41,085 nt of DNA, from positions 1-41,085 of the forward strand of contig JACQGC010000010.1 of the NCBI GenBank assembly GCA_016199805.1. Direction: 5' to 3'. The position numbers were made by a program, and so were the translations under genes. Each line of letters begins with the position of its first letter. Position 1 is the stretch's first letter. The notes beneath the pieces are model-generated. The model made no database searches and was not told where the DNA came from. It was given only the letters and a program-made list of their open reading frames with translations. This document shows, in pieces, positions 26,158 through 35,698 of the stretch. Source of the DNA: Candidatus Nomurabacteria bacterium. Its GTDB lineage: Bacteria > Patescibacteriota > Minisyncoccia > Phycocordibacterales > UBA9973.

Positions 26158-26877
26158 CTAGTTCACTTGCAGGTGGTGTTTTAGGGTATATATCCAGTCT
26201 TCATCCAGCTGGTCACTCGCTTGTTTCTGCGCGAGCAGCCATTCCAGGTATCCGCGGTCCACCTTTGCCACATCCTCAATTTTCTTACCCAAATGTTTAC
26301 CGAATCCAAACGAGCGCAACAGGGAAGGATGGCTAGAAATTTCCAGCATTTTTTTAATTGTCTCTTCCTCATCCAAACCCTCTTCGGTCATCATTCTATT
26401 TTTTAAATATTCAAAAAGCTTTTCCAGTACCAACACGTCACCCATGGCGTCATGAGCTGTCGCGTCTACTTCTATCTCGAGCAGGTATCGCAAGTATTGC
26501 AGGTTGTATCTGTCCATTTTCCCTTCGGTGTCCAAATGCCGAATGACCCGCAAGGTGCAAATGAAGTTTTTTGGTTCTATGTCTTCTCTTTTTATAATCA
26601 TTAAATCAAAGGACGCGTTGTGGGCGACAACGATGGAGTTTTTATCTTCAAAAAGTTTCTTGATTATTGGTTGGTCGGTGCTTTCCTTGAAGGTCGGTTT
26701 GTCGGCGACCATTTTGTTGGTGATGTGGTGCACTGCCGAAGCTTCAGGGGGGATTTTGGTTTCAGGTTTATAAAGGCCACAGAAGCTTTCGTTTCCGCTC
26801 TTGTAAGCAATCTGCACGAGAAAATCCTTCTCCGTGTTCCCGGTAGTCTCCGTATCAAAAAATATTAACTTACTCAT
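26158..26877 (-). CDS. DnaQ-like 3'-5' exonuclease
   Basis: IFFDTETTG ... VAHNASFDL ... TAHDAMGDV (DEDDh motifs). Confidence 0.93.
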   Translation of the reverse strand: MSKLIFFDTETTGNTEKDFLVQIAYKSGNESFCGLYKPETKIPPEASAVHHITNKMVADKPTFKESTDQPIIKKLFEDKNSIVVAHNASFDLMIIKREDIEPKNFICTLRVIRHLDTEGKMDRYNLQYLRYLLEIEVDATAHDAMGDVLVLEKLFEYLKNRMMTEEGLDEEETIKKMLEISSHPSLLRSFGFGKHLGKKIEDVAKVDRGYLEWLLAQKQASDQLDEDWIYTLKHHLQVN

Positions 26878-26911
26878 TTCTTTATTTTATCACATTTGTT
26901 ATAATATGTGC

Positions 26912-27361
26912 ATGTTGCACGAACAAATAAAGAATAATATAAAAGAGGCCATGATGGCCAAGGACACTGTTCGCTTGGAAACTTACCGGGGCATGTTGGC
27001 GGCTTTTACCAACGAGCTTGTGGCTAAAAATAGAAAGCCAAGTGAAATGCTTACAGATGAAGAGGCGATAGCGGTTATAACCCGTCTTTCCAAGCAAAGA
27101 AAAGATTCCATAGAGCAATACACAAAAGGTAACAGGGAAGATTTGGTAAAAGAAGAATCTGCCCAGCTGTCCATCCTGGAAACCTACTTGCCGAAAATGA
27201 TGGAAAAGAGTGAGGTAAATAGCCTGGCCAAAGCCAAAAAAGAAGAACTCGGCATAACGGATGTCACCAAGAAAGGTATGTTGATGTCGGCCCTGATGAA
27301 AGACCTAAAAGGCAAAGCAGATGGCCTGACGGTAAAAGAAGCCGTAGACTCTTTATTTTAA
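26912..27361 (+). CDS. GatB/YqeY domain protein
   Basis: LHEQIKNNIKEAMMAKDTVRLETYRGMLAAFTN. Start probably 26912 (or 26906), not 26834. Confidence 0.9.
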   Translation: MLHEQIKNNIKEAMMAKDTVRLETYRGMLAAFTNELVAKNRKPSEMLTDEEAIAVITRLSKQRKDSIEQYTKGNREDLVKEESAQLSILETYLPKMMEKSEVNSLAKAKKEELGITDVTKKGMLMSALMKDLKGKADGLTVKEAVDSLF

Positions 27362-27377
27362 TTTTTATTTTAACTAG

Positions 27378-27986
27378 ATGCACACTGTAAATCTTTTGAT
27401 AAGTTTAGTGGAGAATCATCAGGCTTTGGCTTATTTGGTTATCTTTATTGGACTTATTTTTGAAGGAGAATTTTTTATTATTTTTACCGGAATTTTGGCA
27501 CACCTGGGCGCTTTGGATTTCTGGGTTTCTCTTGTCTTCGTCTTTTTGGGCGCTTTGTCGAAAACTTTTTTGGGATACGCCTTGGGAGAGTTTCTCAATG
27601 AAAAATTCAAGAACCATAAGTTTTTCAGATATATTCAAAAACGGGTCTACAATATTTTACCCAGATTCAAGACCCAGCCTTTTTGGTCCATCTTTATTTC
27701 CAAATTCATAATGGGGGCAAACAACGTCGTCGTAATTTTTTCCGGGTTTGAAAGAATAAATTATAAAAAATATTTAAAGGCTGAAATTTCCGCCACAGCC
27801 ATCTGGGCGCCATTTCTCCTTTCCTTGGGGTACTTTTTCAGTTATACTGCATTGCATGTCAGTCGGGAGATTTGGAAATTTTCATTGGTGATTTTGATTC
27901 TGTTTATTATTTTTATTTTATTCGATAAGTTGGTAAGCTGGCTATATGAATTATTTGAAGAATTTTATAACGAAAAAAGCGAATAA
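27378..27986 (+). CDS. DedA-family membrane protein
   Basis: FEGEFFIIFTGILAHLGAL and FISKFIMGANNVVVIFSGFERI. Confidence 0.85.
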   Translation: MHTVNLLISLVENHQALAYLVIFIGLIFEGEFFIIFTGILAHLGALDFWVSLVFVFLGALSKTFLGYALGEFLNEKFKNHKFFRYIQKRVYNILPRFKTQPFWSIFISKFIMGANNVVVIFSGFERINYKKYLKAEISATAIWAPFLLSLGYFFSYTALHVSREIWKFSLVILILFIIFILFDKLVSWLYELFEEFYNEKSE

Positions 27987-28857
27987 GCTGGTTACCCACA
28001 ACGGGTCTTTCCATGCGGATGATATTTTTGCTTGCGCTGCACTTTGCCTATTGCTGGAAAAGAAAGGCGAAAAGTTTGAAATTATACGTACTCGAGACCC
28101 GAAAATAATTGAAGCAGGTGATTACGCTTTTGATATTGGAAGTATATACGATGAAAAGACAAATAGATTTGATCATCACCAAAAGGGCGGGGCGGGCGGG
28201 CGCGAAGGCGTGGAATACTCTTCGTTTGGGCTGGTCTGGAAGAAATTCGGAGCAGAGCTTTGCGAGTCGGAAAAAGCTGCAGAGATTATAGATAAGAAAC
28301 TTGTCGCCCCGGTGGATGCTTTCGATAATGGGATGGATTTGGTCCAAAACAAATACGAGATAACTCCGTATTACATTCAGCACTTATTTTTTTCTATGCG
28401 ACCGACATGGAAAGAAGCGGACTTAAGTAAGGACCAGATGTTTTTAGAATGTGTAAAAATCGCCAAAGTTGTTTTGACCCGGGAGATAGTTCAGGTGCGG
28501 GATGCTCTCTTGGCGGACGACCTGGTGATTGCCAATTATAAAAAGAGTGCTGACAAAAGAATTATTATTTTGGATGACAAGTATCCATTCGACGCCCTGC
28601 ATGATTTCCCCGAGCCCCTCTTTGTCATTTATCCGAGAGTGATTACTTCAGACTGGGGAGTGGAAGCGGTCAGAGATAATCCTAAAACTTTTAAAAACAG
28701 AAAAAGCTTGCCGGAAGCTTGGGCCGGACTCCGTGAGGAGGAATTGCAAAAAGTTACCGGGGTGCCGGATGCTATCTTTTGTCATCGGGGACTTTACCTG
28801 GCTGTGGCAAAAACCAAGCTCGGGGCTATCGCCTTAGCGCAGAAAGCGCTAAGCTAG
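27946..28857 (+). CDS. MYG1-family metal-dependent hydrolase
   Basis: LVTHNGSFHADDIFACAAL, DHHQKGGAGGREG. Confidence 0.92.
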   Translation: MNYLKNFITKKANKLVTHNGSFHADDIFACAALCLLLEKKGEKFEIIRTRDPKIIEAGDYAFDIGSIYDEKTNRFDHHQKGGAGGREGVEYSSFGLVWKKFGAELCESEKAAEIIDKKLVAPVDAFDNGMDLVQNKYEITPYYIQHLFFSMRPTWKEADLSKDQMFLECVKIAKVVLTREIVQVRDALLADDLVIANYKKSADKRIIILDDKYPFDALHDFPEPLFVIYPRVITSDWGVEAVRDNPKTFKNRKSLPEAWAGLREEELQKVTGVPDAIFCHRGLYLAVAKTKLGAIALAQKALS

Positions 28858-28952
28858 TAAAAAGTTCATAAAGTAATTAAGTTCATAAAGTGTAATTCTG
28901 TGTTATAATCGCTTTATGGACTTTACAAACTTTATAACTTTCAACTAACTGT

Positions 28953-29963
28953 ATGGCATTTATTGATGAAATGAAGATAGAAGCGGCGGCTGGCCGCGGT
29001 GGAGACGGCGTCGTACGCTGGAGACAAGAGAAATTTATACCGAAGGGCGGACCTTCCGGCGGAGATGCCGGCCGTGGCGGGGATTTTTACGTGCAAGCCG
29101 TGCGGGATGTGCACATACTTTCCAAATACAAAGCTAAGAAAAGTTTTTCCGCGGAGCGCGGGGAAGACGGTAACAATAAAAGTCTGCATGGTAAAAACGG
29201 CGAAGATTTCTTTTTGGAATTGCCAGTGGGTTCTATTATTACAAATATTGTTACCGATGAAAGTTGGCAACTTGAAAAAGAAGGACAAAAAATACTGCTA
29301 TTGAAAGGCGGCTATGGCGGTTTTGGCAATGAGCATTTCAAAAGTTCTACGAATACCACACCGAAAGAATGGCGCCCTGGGGCGGAAGGCGAGAAGGGAA
29401 CTTTCAAAATTGAGCTAAATCTTTTTGCCGACATTGGGCTCGTCGGTTTGCCGAACGCCGGAAAGTCTTCACTTTTAAACACACTTACCAACGCCGATGC
29501 AAAAGTCGGGGATTACGCTTTCACCACTTTGGACCCAAACCTGGGAGATTTTTATGGTTATGTTATTGCCGACATTCCCGGAATCATCGAGGGCGCCGCC
29601 GAAGGCAAGGGTCTCGGAGTAAAATTTCTGCGTCATATCAAGCGCACCAAAATGCTCGCGCACCTGGTGTCTTTTGAAAATCTATCCAAGGGTAGCACGG
29701 GGATGATGAAAGTTTACAAAGAAATCCGCAAAGAACTCGCGAAATACGATAAAAAATTAAGCCTAGGGGAAGACGGACTTTCAGAAAAAGAAGAAATAAT
29801 AATTTTGACCAAAGCCGATTTCGTGGAAGATGAGAAAATTATTGCCAAAAAAGTCGCCGAGTTTAAAAAATTGGATAAAAAAGTTTTTGTTTTATCATTA
29901 TTTGATGATAAAATGGTAAAAAAGTTCAGGGATGATTTGGTAAAAATATTAAAGAAGAAATAA
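28953..29963 (+). CDS. obgE: GTPase ObgE
   Basis: Glycine-rich Obg domain, GLPNAGKSSLLN, DIPGIIEGAAEGKGLG. Confidence 0.97.
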   Translation: MAFIDEMKIEAAAGRGGDGVVRWRQEKFIPKGGPSGGDAGRGGDFYVQAVRDVHILSKYKAKKSFSAERGEDGNNKSLHGKNGEDFFLELPVGSIITNIVTDESWQLEKEGQKILLLKGGYGGFGNEHFKSSTNTTPKEWRPGAEGEKGTFKIELNLFADIGLVGLPNAGKSSLLNTLTNADAKVGDYAFTTLDPNLGDFYGYVIADIPGIIEGAAEGKGLGVKFLRHIKRTKMLAHLVSFENLSKGSTGMMKVYKEIRKELAKYDKKLSLGEDGLSEKEEIIILTKADFVEDEKIIAKKVAEFKKLDKKVFVLSLFDDKMVKKFRDDLVKILKKK

Positions 29964-29972
29964 TTTACAAAA

Positions 29973-31400
29973 ATGGCAAATAAATATTACCCGACAATTG
30001 GTTTGGAAATACATGCGGAGTTGAAGACTGCGACAAAAATGTTTTGCGGTTGCAAAAATGACCCGGATGAAGAAAAGCCCAATGTGAACATCTGCCCGGT
30101 TTGCATGGCTCACCCAGGAGCTTTGCCTGTGCCGAACAAAAAAGCCATAAAGAACGTGATAAAAGTGGGCCTGGCTATAGATGGACAGATTGCCGATTTT
30201 TCCGAATTTGACCGCAAGAATTATTTTTACCCAGACATTCCAAAAGGCTACCAGATTTCACAATATAAATTTCCGATAGTCTCTGGTGGACACTTGGCGG
30301 GCATGGACGTGACCCGCATACACCTGGAAGAAGACACCGCCAACAACAAGCACGACCGCGGAGATTTTTCACTGATTGATTTCAACCGCGCCGGAGTGCC
30401 CTTAATGGAATTGGTCACCGAAGCTCACACTTTTGATAGTGCGGAAGTAACAGCAAAAACGGCTGGCAAGTTTGCAAAAGAATTACAGTTGATACTTTGG
30501 TATTTGGGAGTTTCTGAAGCGAATTTAGAAAAAGGTGAAATGCGGGTGGAGCCCAATATTTCTATTTCAATAGATCCAAAAATATTAGGAACCAAGGTTG
30601 AAGTAAAAAATTTAAATTCTTTCCGGGCGGTGGAGCGCGCCATTCTTTTTGAAGTAGACAGAATGAAAAAACTTTGGGAAGAGGGTAAGGAATCCGAAAT
30701 AGTGCAGGAGACTCGCGGCTGGGATGAAGGCAAACAGAAAACTTTTTCGCAGAGAAAAAAAGAAGGTAGCGCGGACTACAGATATTTCCCGGATCCTGAC
30801 CTGCCGAAAATGAAACTGCACGAAGCTTTTGATTTGGAGAAAATAAAAAAAGAATTACCGGAATTACCAGGACAGAAACGAGAGAGGTATCAAAAAGATT
30901 TTGGAATTAAAAACGAGGATATAGAGGTTTACATAAATGACCCTATCTTGGGCGCTTGGTTTGAAGAGGTGGCAAAAATCCTGAAAGAGATCACCGCCAT
31001 AGAAATTGCCTCTAATTATGTCACGTCGGATTTTATTGGTATCAGAAAATCTAACCAAGATGCAAAACTACCAAGTGCAAAAAACTTCGCCGAACTTATT
31101 TCTTTAGTTTTGCAAAGAAAAATTTCTTCCCGCGCCGCCAAAGATATTTTGGCTATGATTGTTATAAATGACGAATCACCGCTCAAAATAGCCACAGAGA
31201 AAAATTTACTCCAGAGCAATGACGAAGGAGCGCTCAAAGCTATCGTGCAAAAAGCCATAGATGAAAATCCGGAAGTTGTCACTGCGTATAAGGGCGGCAA
31301 AGAAAATGCCATTATGTCTCTCGTCGGAAAAATTATCAAAGAATCAAATGGCTCGGCGAATCCCCAAATTGTTATAAAACTTTTAAAGGAGATGCTATAA
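29973..31400 (+). CDS. gatB: Asp-tRNA(Asn)/Glu-tRNA(Gln) amidotransferase subunit B
   Basis: IGLEIHAELKTATKMFC, FDRKNYFYPDIPKGYQISQY, SADYRYFPDPDLP. Confidence 0.97.
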   Translation: MANKYYPTIGLEIHAELKTATKMFCGCKNDPDEEKPNVNICPVCMAHPGALPVPNKKAIKNVIKVGLAIDGQIADFSEFDRKNYFYPDIPKGYQISQYKFPIVSGGHLAGMDVTRIHLEEDTANNKHDRGDFSLIDFNRAGVPLMELVTEAHTFDSAEVTAKTAGKFAKELQLILWYLGVSEANLEKGEMRVEPNISISIDPKILGTKVEVKNLNSFRAVERAILFEVDRMKKLWEEGKESEIVQETRGWDEGKQKTFSQRKKEGSADYRYFPDPDLPKMKLHEAFDLEKIKKELPELPGQKRERYQKDFGIKNEDIEVYINDPILGAWFEEVAKILKEITAIEIASNYVTSDFIGIRKSNQDAKLPSAKNFAELISLVLQRKISSRAAKDILAMIVINDESPLKIATEKNLLQSNDEGALKAIVQKAIDENPEVVTAYKGGKENAIMSLVGKIIKESNGSANPQIVIKLLKEML

Positions 31401-31407
31401 TTAGGTC

Positions 31408-32262
31408 ATGAAGACCTTAAGAGAATACATAAAAGAAGCGGAAGAAAAAGGCGTAGCCATTGGGCATTTTAATATTTCAAACTTGGAAGGGTTTCATGGC
31501 GTTTACCGGGCGGCAAAGAAATTGAATGTGCCGGTGATAGTTGGACTCTCCGAAGGAGAAGAAGATTTTGTCGGACGAGATGAAGCCGTCGGGATGATAA
31601 AAGAAATCCATGAGAAAGAAAACTTTCCTATTTTTCTTAATGCGGACCACCATTATAGTTTTGAGCGGGTGAAGCTGGCCGTTGATGCCGGCTTTGATTC
31701 GGCTATTTTTGATGGGGCGAATTTGAGCTTTGAAGAAAATGTAAAAATCACCAAACAGTGTGTGGACTACGCCCGAAGTTCAGGCAAAGATGTTTTAGTT
31801 GAAGCCGAGCTTGGCTTTATTGGTTCCGGTTCAAACATAAAAGACACCATACCCGAAGGCGCGGGAGTTTTAACCAAGCCCGAAGATGCTAAAAAGTTTG
31901 TGGAGCTGACTGGTCTCGATATGCTCGCGCCGTCCGTCGGCAGTATTCACGGGATGATAAAAAGCGGCAAACCGCATATAAATGGCGAGCTCGTGGCGGA
32001 AATTAAAAAAACCACAGGCGTGCCCTTGGTATTGCACGGTGGGTCCGGTCTGCGTGATGAAGATTTCACAAATGCCATCAAAGGAGGAATTTCCATCATT
32101 CACATAAGCACCGAGATAAGGTTGGCCTACGACGAAGCCTTAAAGAAATCCCTAGTCGACAACCCGCAAGAAACTACTCCATACAAAATACTTGGTCCCG
32201 CCGTGGAGGCGATAGAAAAAATAGTTGAATCCAGATTGAAACTTTTTAACGGAATAAAATAA
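31408..32262 (+). CDS. Class II fructose-bisphosphate aldolase family
   Basis: AIGHFNISNLEG, NADHHYSFE, VEAELGFIG, LVLHGGSGL. Confidence 0.93.
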   Translation: MKTLREYIKEAEEKGVAIGHFNISNLEGFHGVYRAAKKLNVPVIVGLSEGEEDFVGRDEAVGMIKEIHEKENFPIFLNADHHYSFERVKLAVDAGFDSAIFDGANLSFEENVKITKQCVDYARSSGKDVLVEAELGFIGSGSNIKDTIPEGAGVLTKPEDAKKFVELTGLDMLAPSVGSIHGMIKSGKPHINGELVAEIKKTTGVPLVLHGGSGLRDEDFTNAIKGGISIIHISTEIRLAYDEALKKSLVDNPQETTPYKILGPAVEAIEKIVESRLKLFNGIK

Positions 32263-32264
32263 TA

Positions 32265-32294
32265 CATTCCAATGTTCTATAGAATGTTAGAATG
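32265..32294. promoter_or_regulatory. Operator-like palindrome, copy 1 (before NUDIX gene)
   Basis: CATTCCAATGTTCTATAGAATGTTAGAATG; 24 of 30 positions match its own reverse complement. Confidence 0.75.
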
Positions 32295-32305
32295 AAAATA
32301 TTTTT

Positions 32306-32863
32306 ATGAAAAAGATAAAAGAAGAAATAATTTTTCAGGGAAAAATGATAGAAATTGTCCATGAGACTGTTTCTTCAAATGGCAAAGAACTCATCTTGGA
32401 GCATGGCCGGCGAGCGCCTGGGGTTAGGCTCCTTATTCAAATGCCAGGTGGGGGATTTATAATAACCAAAGAAGAAAGATACGGTATTGGGTCAGATTAT
32501 CGTTTGCCTGGCGGGAAAGTTTTTGATTCCTTGGTTGAATATAATAATTTTTTACAAAACACGCCAGAAAAGATTTTAGAAAAAGCACAGGAAGCTGTGA
32601 TTCGGGAGGGTACTGAAGAAGCTGGTGTAAAACCTCTAAAAATGGAACTATTATATGTTTCTCATTGTGGAGGCAGTTTTGAGTGGGATTTGTATTATTT
32701 TATTGTCAAAGAATATAAGGAAGTCGGACAAAATCCAGAAGAACATGAAAAAATAGAAGTTGTAAAAGTTTCCCGCGATGAACTGAAGGACTTGGCACTT
32801 TCCGGAAAAATGAATGAAGACAGAACCGTGGCGGTTATATTGAAATATTTGAATAATAAATAG
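32306..32863 (+). CDS. NUDIX hydrolase
   Basis: NUDIX-box-like AQEAVIREGTEEAGVKP. Confidence 0.9.
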   Translation: MKKIKEEIIFQGKMIEIVHETVSSNGKELILEHGRRAPGVRLLIQMPGGGFIITKEERYGIGSDYRLPGGKVFDSLVEYNNFLQNTPEKILEKAQEAVIREGTEEAGVKPLKMELLYVSHCGGSFEWDLYYFIVKEYKEVGQNPEEHEKIEVVKVSRDELKDLALSGKMNEDRTVAVILKYLNNK

Positions 32864-32871
32864 AATATTAT

Positions 32872-32901
32872 CATTCCAATGTTCTTTAGAATGTTAGAGT
32901 A
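32872..32901. promoter_or_regulatory. Operator-like palindrome, copy 2 (before HTH gene)
   Basis: CATTCCAATGTTCTTTAGAATGTTAGAGTA. Confidence 0.75.
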
Positions 32902-32907
32902 AGAAAT

Positions 32908-33186
32908 ATGTCGCAAAAATTAGAATACAAAAAATTAGAGAGAATTATAAAAGGAGTCGCGAACCATAGAAGGTTGCAGATTTTGGAGTTGATAGAAAAA
33001 GAACCGGAATTGTCTGTTTTGGAAATTTCTGAAAAATTAAAATCGGAATTCAAGAATATTTCCGCGCATATAAACAAAATGGCAGTTTCAGGATTGGTGA
33101 TGAAAAGAAGTGATAGTAAATCAATACGTCAAAAATTAACCAAGCGAGGAATTAACATTCTAAAGTTCGTTAGAATGTTGGAATGA
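32908..33186 (+). CDS. ArsR-like winged-helix regulator
   Basis: IIKGVANHRRLQILELIEKEPELSVLEISEKLKSEFKNISAHINKMAVSGLV. Confidence 0.88.
   Translation: MSQKLEYKKLERIIKGVANHRRLQILELIEKEPELSVLEISEKLKSEFKNISAHINKMAVSGLVMKRSDSKSIRQKLTKRGINILKFVRMLE
33156..33185. promoter_or_regulatory. Operator-like palindrome, copy 3 (inside 3' end of HTH gene, before FAD oxidase)
   Basis: CATTCTAAAGTTCGTTAGAATGTTGGAATG. Confidence 0.7.
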
Positions 33187-33198
33187 GATTTTAAACTT

Positions 33199-34950
33199 AT
33201 GAAAGAAGAAATACTAAAATTTTTTAAAGGGGATGCGGAAGATGGCGAGGAGGCACTTGTGAAATATTCGCATGACGCTAGTCTACTCGAAGTGCGGCCT
33301 CGGCTTGTGCTTTTTCCTAAGGATTCGGAGGACGTGAAGAATTTAGTAAAGTGGGTGAGCGAAAATAAAACAAAATATCCGGAAATTTCTATCACCGCCC
33401 GCTGCGCCGGGACGGATATGTCCGGCGGGGCTATCGGGGAATCTATTATTTTGGATTTTACTAGGTATATGAACCAGCTTGTTGGTGGGCCTTTACCTAT
33501 AGAAAATTTATCCAATATTGGTAAGAAAAAAGTTGCTCGGGACTACACAAAAAATAATTACCCGATTGTTCCATCTTATATTTCCGTTGAGCCGGGAATG
33601 TTTTACCGGGATTTTGAAAAAATAACTCTAGGGAAGGGATTGATATTACCTTGTTACACGGCCTCAAAAAGCTTGAATGCCATGGGTGGAATGTTCGGCA
33701 ATAATTCCGCCGGAGAGCGGACTTTGAAATATGGCAAGACTGAAGATTATATTTTATCTTCCAAGGTTATTTTTGCCGATGGGAATGAATACGAAGTGAA
33801 ACCACTTTCTAAAGATGAGCTCGACAAGAAAATAGCGCAAGGGGACTTTGAGGGGAATGTTTATAAAAATATTTTTGAATTAATAAACAAAAACGAAGAA
33901 GAAATAAAAATTGCAAAACCTAAAGTTCACAAAAACTCTGCGGGTTACTATTTATGGAACGTTTTAAAAAATAATATTTTTGATTTAAACAAACTTTTAG
34001 TTGGTTCGCAAGGGACACTCGGCATTGCCACGGAAATCACCTTCAAATTGATACCCGAAAGCAAGAATTCCAAATTGGTGGCTATATTTATGAATGATTT
34101 GGCACCACTTGGACGGTTGGTGGAGGAAATACTCACACTCAATCCGGAAACACTGGAAACTTATGATGACAAAACTTTGAAACTAGCAGTAAGATTTTTT
34201 CCGGACTTTCTGAAAAACAAAGGTCCATTTAGTTTATTTAAACTAATGTGGAGTTTTTTGCCGGAATTTTTCATGTTTCTGACGGGTGGTTTCCCGAAAT
34301 TAATTATTTTGGCGGAATTTGCCGGTGATAGCGAAAAAATAGTTCAGGAAAAATGTCTGGCTTTGGCGGAAAAAATAAAAAATTTCAAGTTAAAAGTTCA
34401 CATTACCAAATCTGAAGCTGAAGCGGGTAAGTATTGGGAAATCCGCCGGGAGAGTTTTGCTCTGCTGCGCAAGCATGTAAAAGGTATGCGTACCGCTCCG
34501 TTTATAGACGATATTATTGTCCGTCCGGAATTTTTGCCGAAGTTTTTGCCGGAGCTGACCCAGATTTTAAGTAATTATGAAAAATCTTTGACTTTCACTT
34601 TGGCTGGCCACGCGGGTGACGGCAATTTCCATATCATTCCGCTTATGGATTTCAAGCGTTCCGATACAGCAGATATAATCATAGAACTTGGAGAAAAAGT
34701 GTATGATTTGGTAATAAAATATCACGGCTCCATTACCGCCGAACACAACGATGGCCTCATTCGCACGCCATATCTGCGAAAAATGTACGGAGATAAAATC
34801 ATGGATATTTTTACAAAAACTAAGGGTATTTTTGACACTAAAAACATTTTTAATCCAGGAAAAAAGGTTGCCACTGAAAATATGGGTGGTACAAAGGAAT
34901 ACATTAGAAAACATATAGCAAAGGAGCACGAGGCAAATCACAGAGTTTAG
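33199..34950 (+). CDS. FAD-binding oxidase (GlcD / D-lactate dehydrogenase-like)
   Basis: VRPRLVLFPKDSEDVKNLVKW, ARCAGTDMSGGA, GMFGNNSAGERTLKYG, GHAGDGNFHIIPLMD. Confidence 0.92.
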   Translation: MKEEILKFFKGDAEDGEEALVKYSHDASLLEVRPRLVLFPKDSEDVKNLVKWVSENKTKYPEISITARCAGTDMSGGAIGESIILDFTRYMNQLVGGPLPIENLSNIGKKKVARDYTKNNYPIVPSYISVEPGMFYRDFEKITLGKGLILPCYTASKSLNAMGGMFGNNSAGERTLKYGKTEDYILSSKVIFADGNEYEVKPLSKDELDKKIAQGDFEGNVYKNIFELINKNEEEIKIAKPKVHKNSAGYYLWNVLKNNIFDLNKLLVGSQGTLGIATEITFKLIPESKNSKLVAIFMNDLAPLGRLVEEILTLNPETLETYDDKTLKLAVRFFPDFLKNKGPFSLFKLMWSFLPEFFMFLTGGFPKLIILAEFAGDSEKIVQEKCLALAEKIKNFKLKVHITKSEAEAGKYWEIRRESFALLRKHVKGMRTAPFIDDIIVRPEFLPKFLPELTQILSNYEKSLTFTLAGHAGDGNFHIIPLMDFKRSDTADIIIELGEKVYDLVIKYHGSITAEHNDGLIRTPYLRKMYGDKIMDIFTKTKGIFDTKNIFNPGKKVATENMGGTKEYIRKHIAKEHEANHRV

Positions 34951-34986
34951 GGTTGCTTTTTTAATTTTTTTCTATATACTGTCTGT

Positions 34987-35670
34987 ATGTTTGCAATTAA
35001 AGCTAAAAAAAGAGAAACGAGCGAGAAGTTGGATGTTTTGCGCAAAAAGGGAGAAATCCCTGCTGTTTTTTATGGAGCCGGCAAGACGACCACTTCTATT
35101 ACTATCGGAACTGTTGAATTTAAAAAAGTTTGGCGTGACGCCGGAGAATCTTCCGCGGTCAAAGTCACCATGGCAGATGGAACCATCATCGATGCGCTCA
35201 TTCATGTAGTGCAAGTAGACCCAGTGACGGACGAGCCGATTCATGTGGATTTCTTGGCGATAGATATGAAAAAGAAAATCAAAGTTAATGTGCCTCTTAC
35301 TTTCGAGGGCATTGCCGGAGCGGTCAAGAGTGGAATTGGAAATTTGGTTAAAGTTCTGCACGAAGTTGAAGTCGAGGCATTACCAACTGACTTGCCACAC
35401 GGCCTAGTAGTAGATGTATCAAAATTGGAAACCCTTCAAGACCAAGTTTTTGTTTCCGATATAAAATTGCCGGCAGGTGTCGTAATCATCAATAATCCGA
35501 CCGATGTCGTGGCTTCCATCGTTGCTCAAGTTGAAGAAAAAGAAGAAGTCGCCGCACCGGTTGACCTGTCCGCAATTGAAGTTGAAAAGAAAGGTAAGAA
35601 AGAAGAGGAAGGCGCCCTTGGTGCCGAAGCAGCAGCTCCCACTAAGGAAGAGAAGCCCGACAAGAAATAA
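34987..35670 (+). CDS. rplY: 50S ribosomal protein L25/CTC
   Basis: KKRETSEKLDVLRKKGEIPAVFYGAGK; VDFLAID. Confidence 0.93.
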   Translation: MFAIKAKKRETSEKLDVLRKKGEIPAVFYGAGKTTTSITIGTVEFKKVWRDAGESSAVKVTMADGTIIDALIHVVQVDPVTDEPIHVDFLAIDMKKKIKVNVPLTFEGIAGAVKSGIGNLVKVLHEVEVEALPTDLPHGLVVDVSKLETLQDQVFVSDIKLPAGVVIINNPTDVVASIVAQVEEKEEVAAPVDLSAIEVEKKGKKEEEGALGAEAAAPTKEEKPDKK

Positions 35671-35698
35671 AAATTTAAAATCATGTTACAATGGAGCC

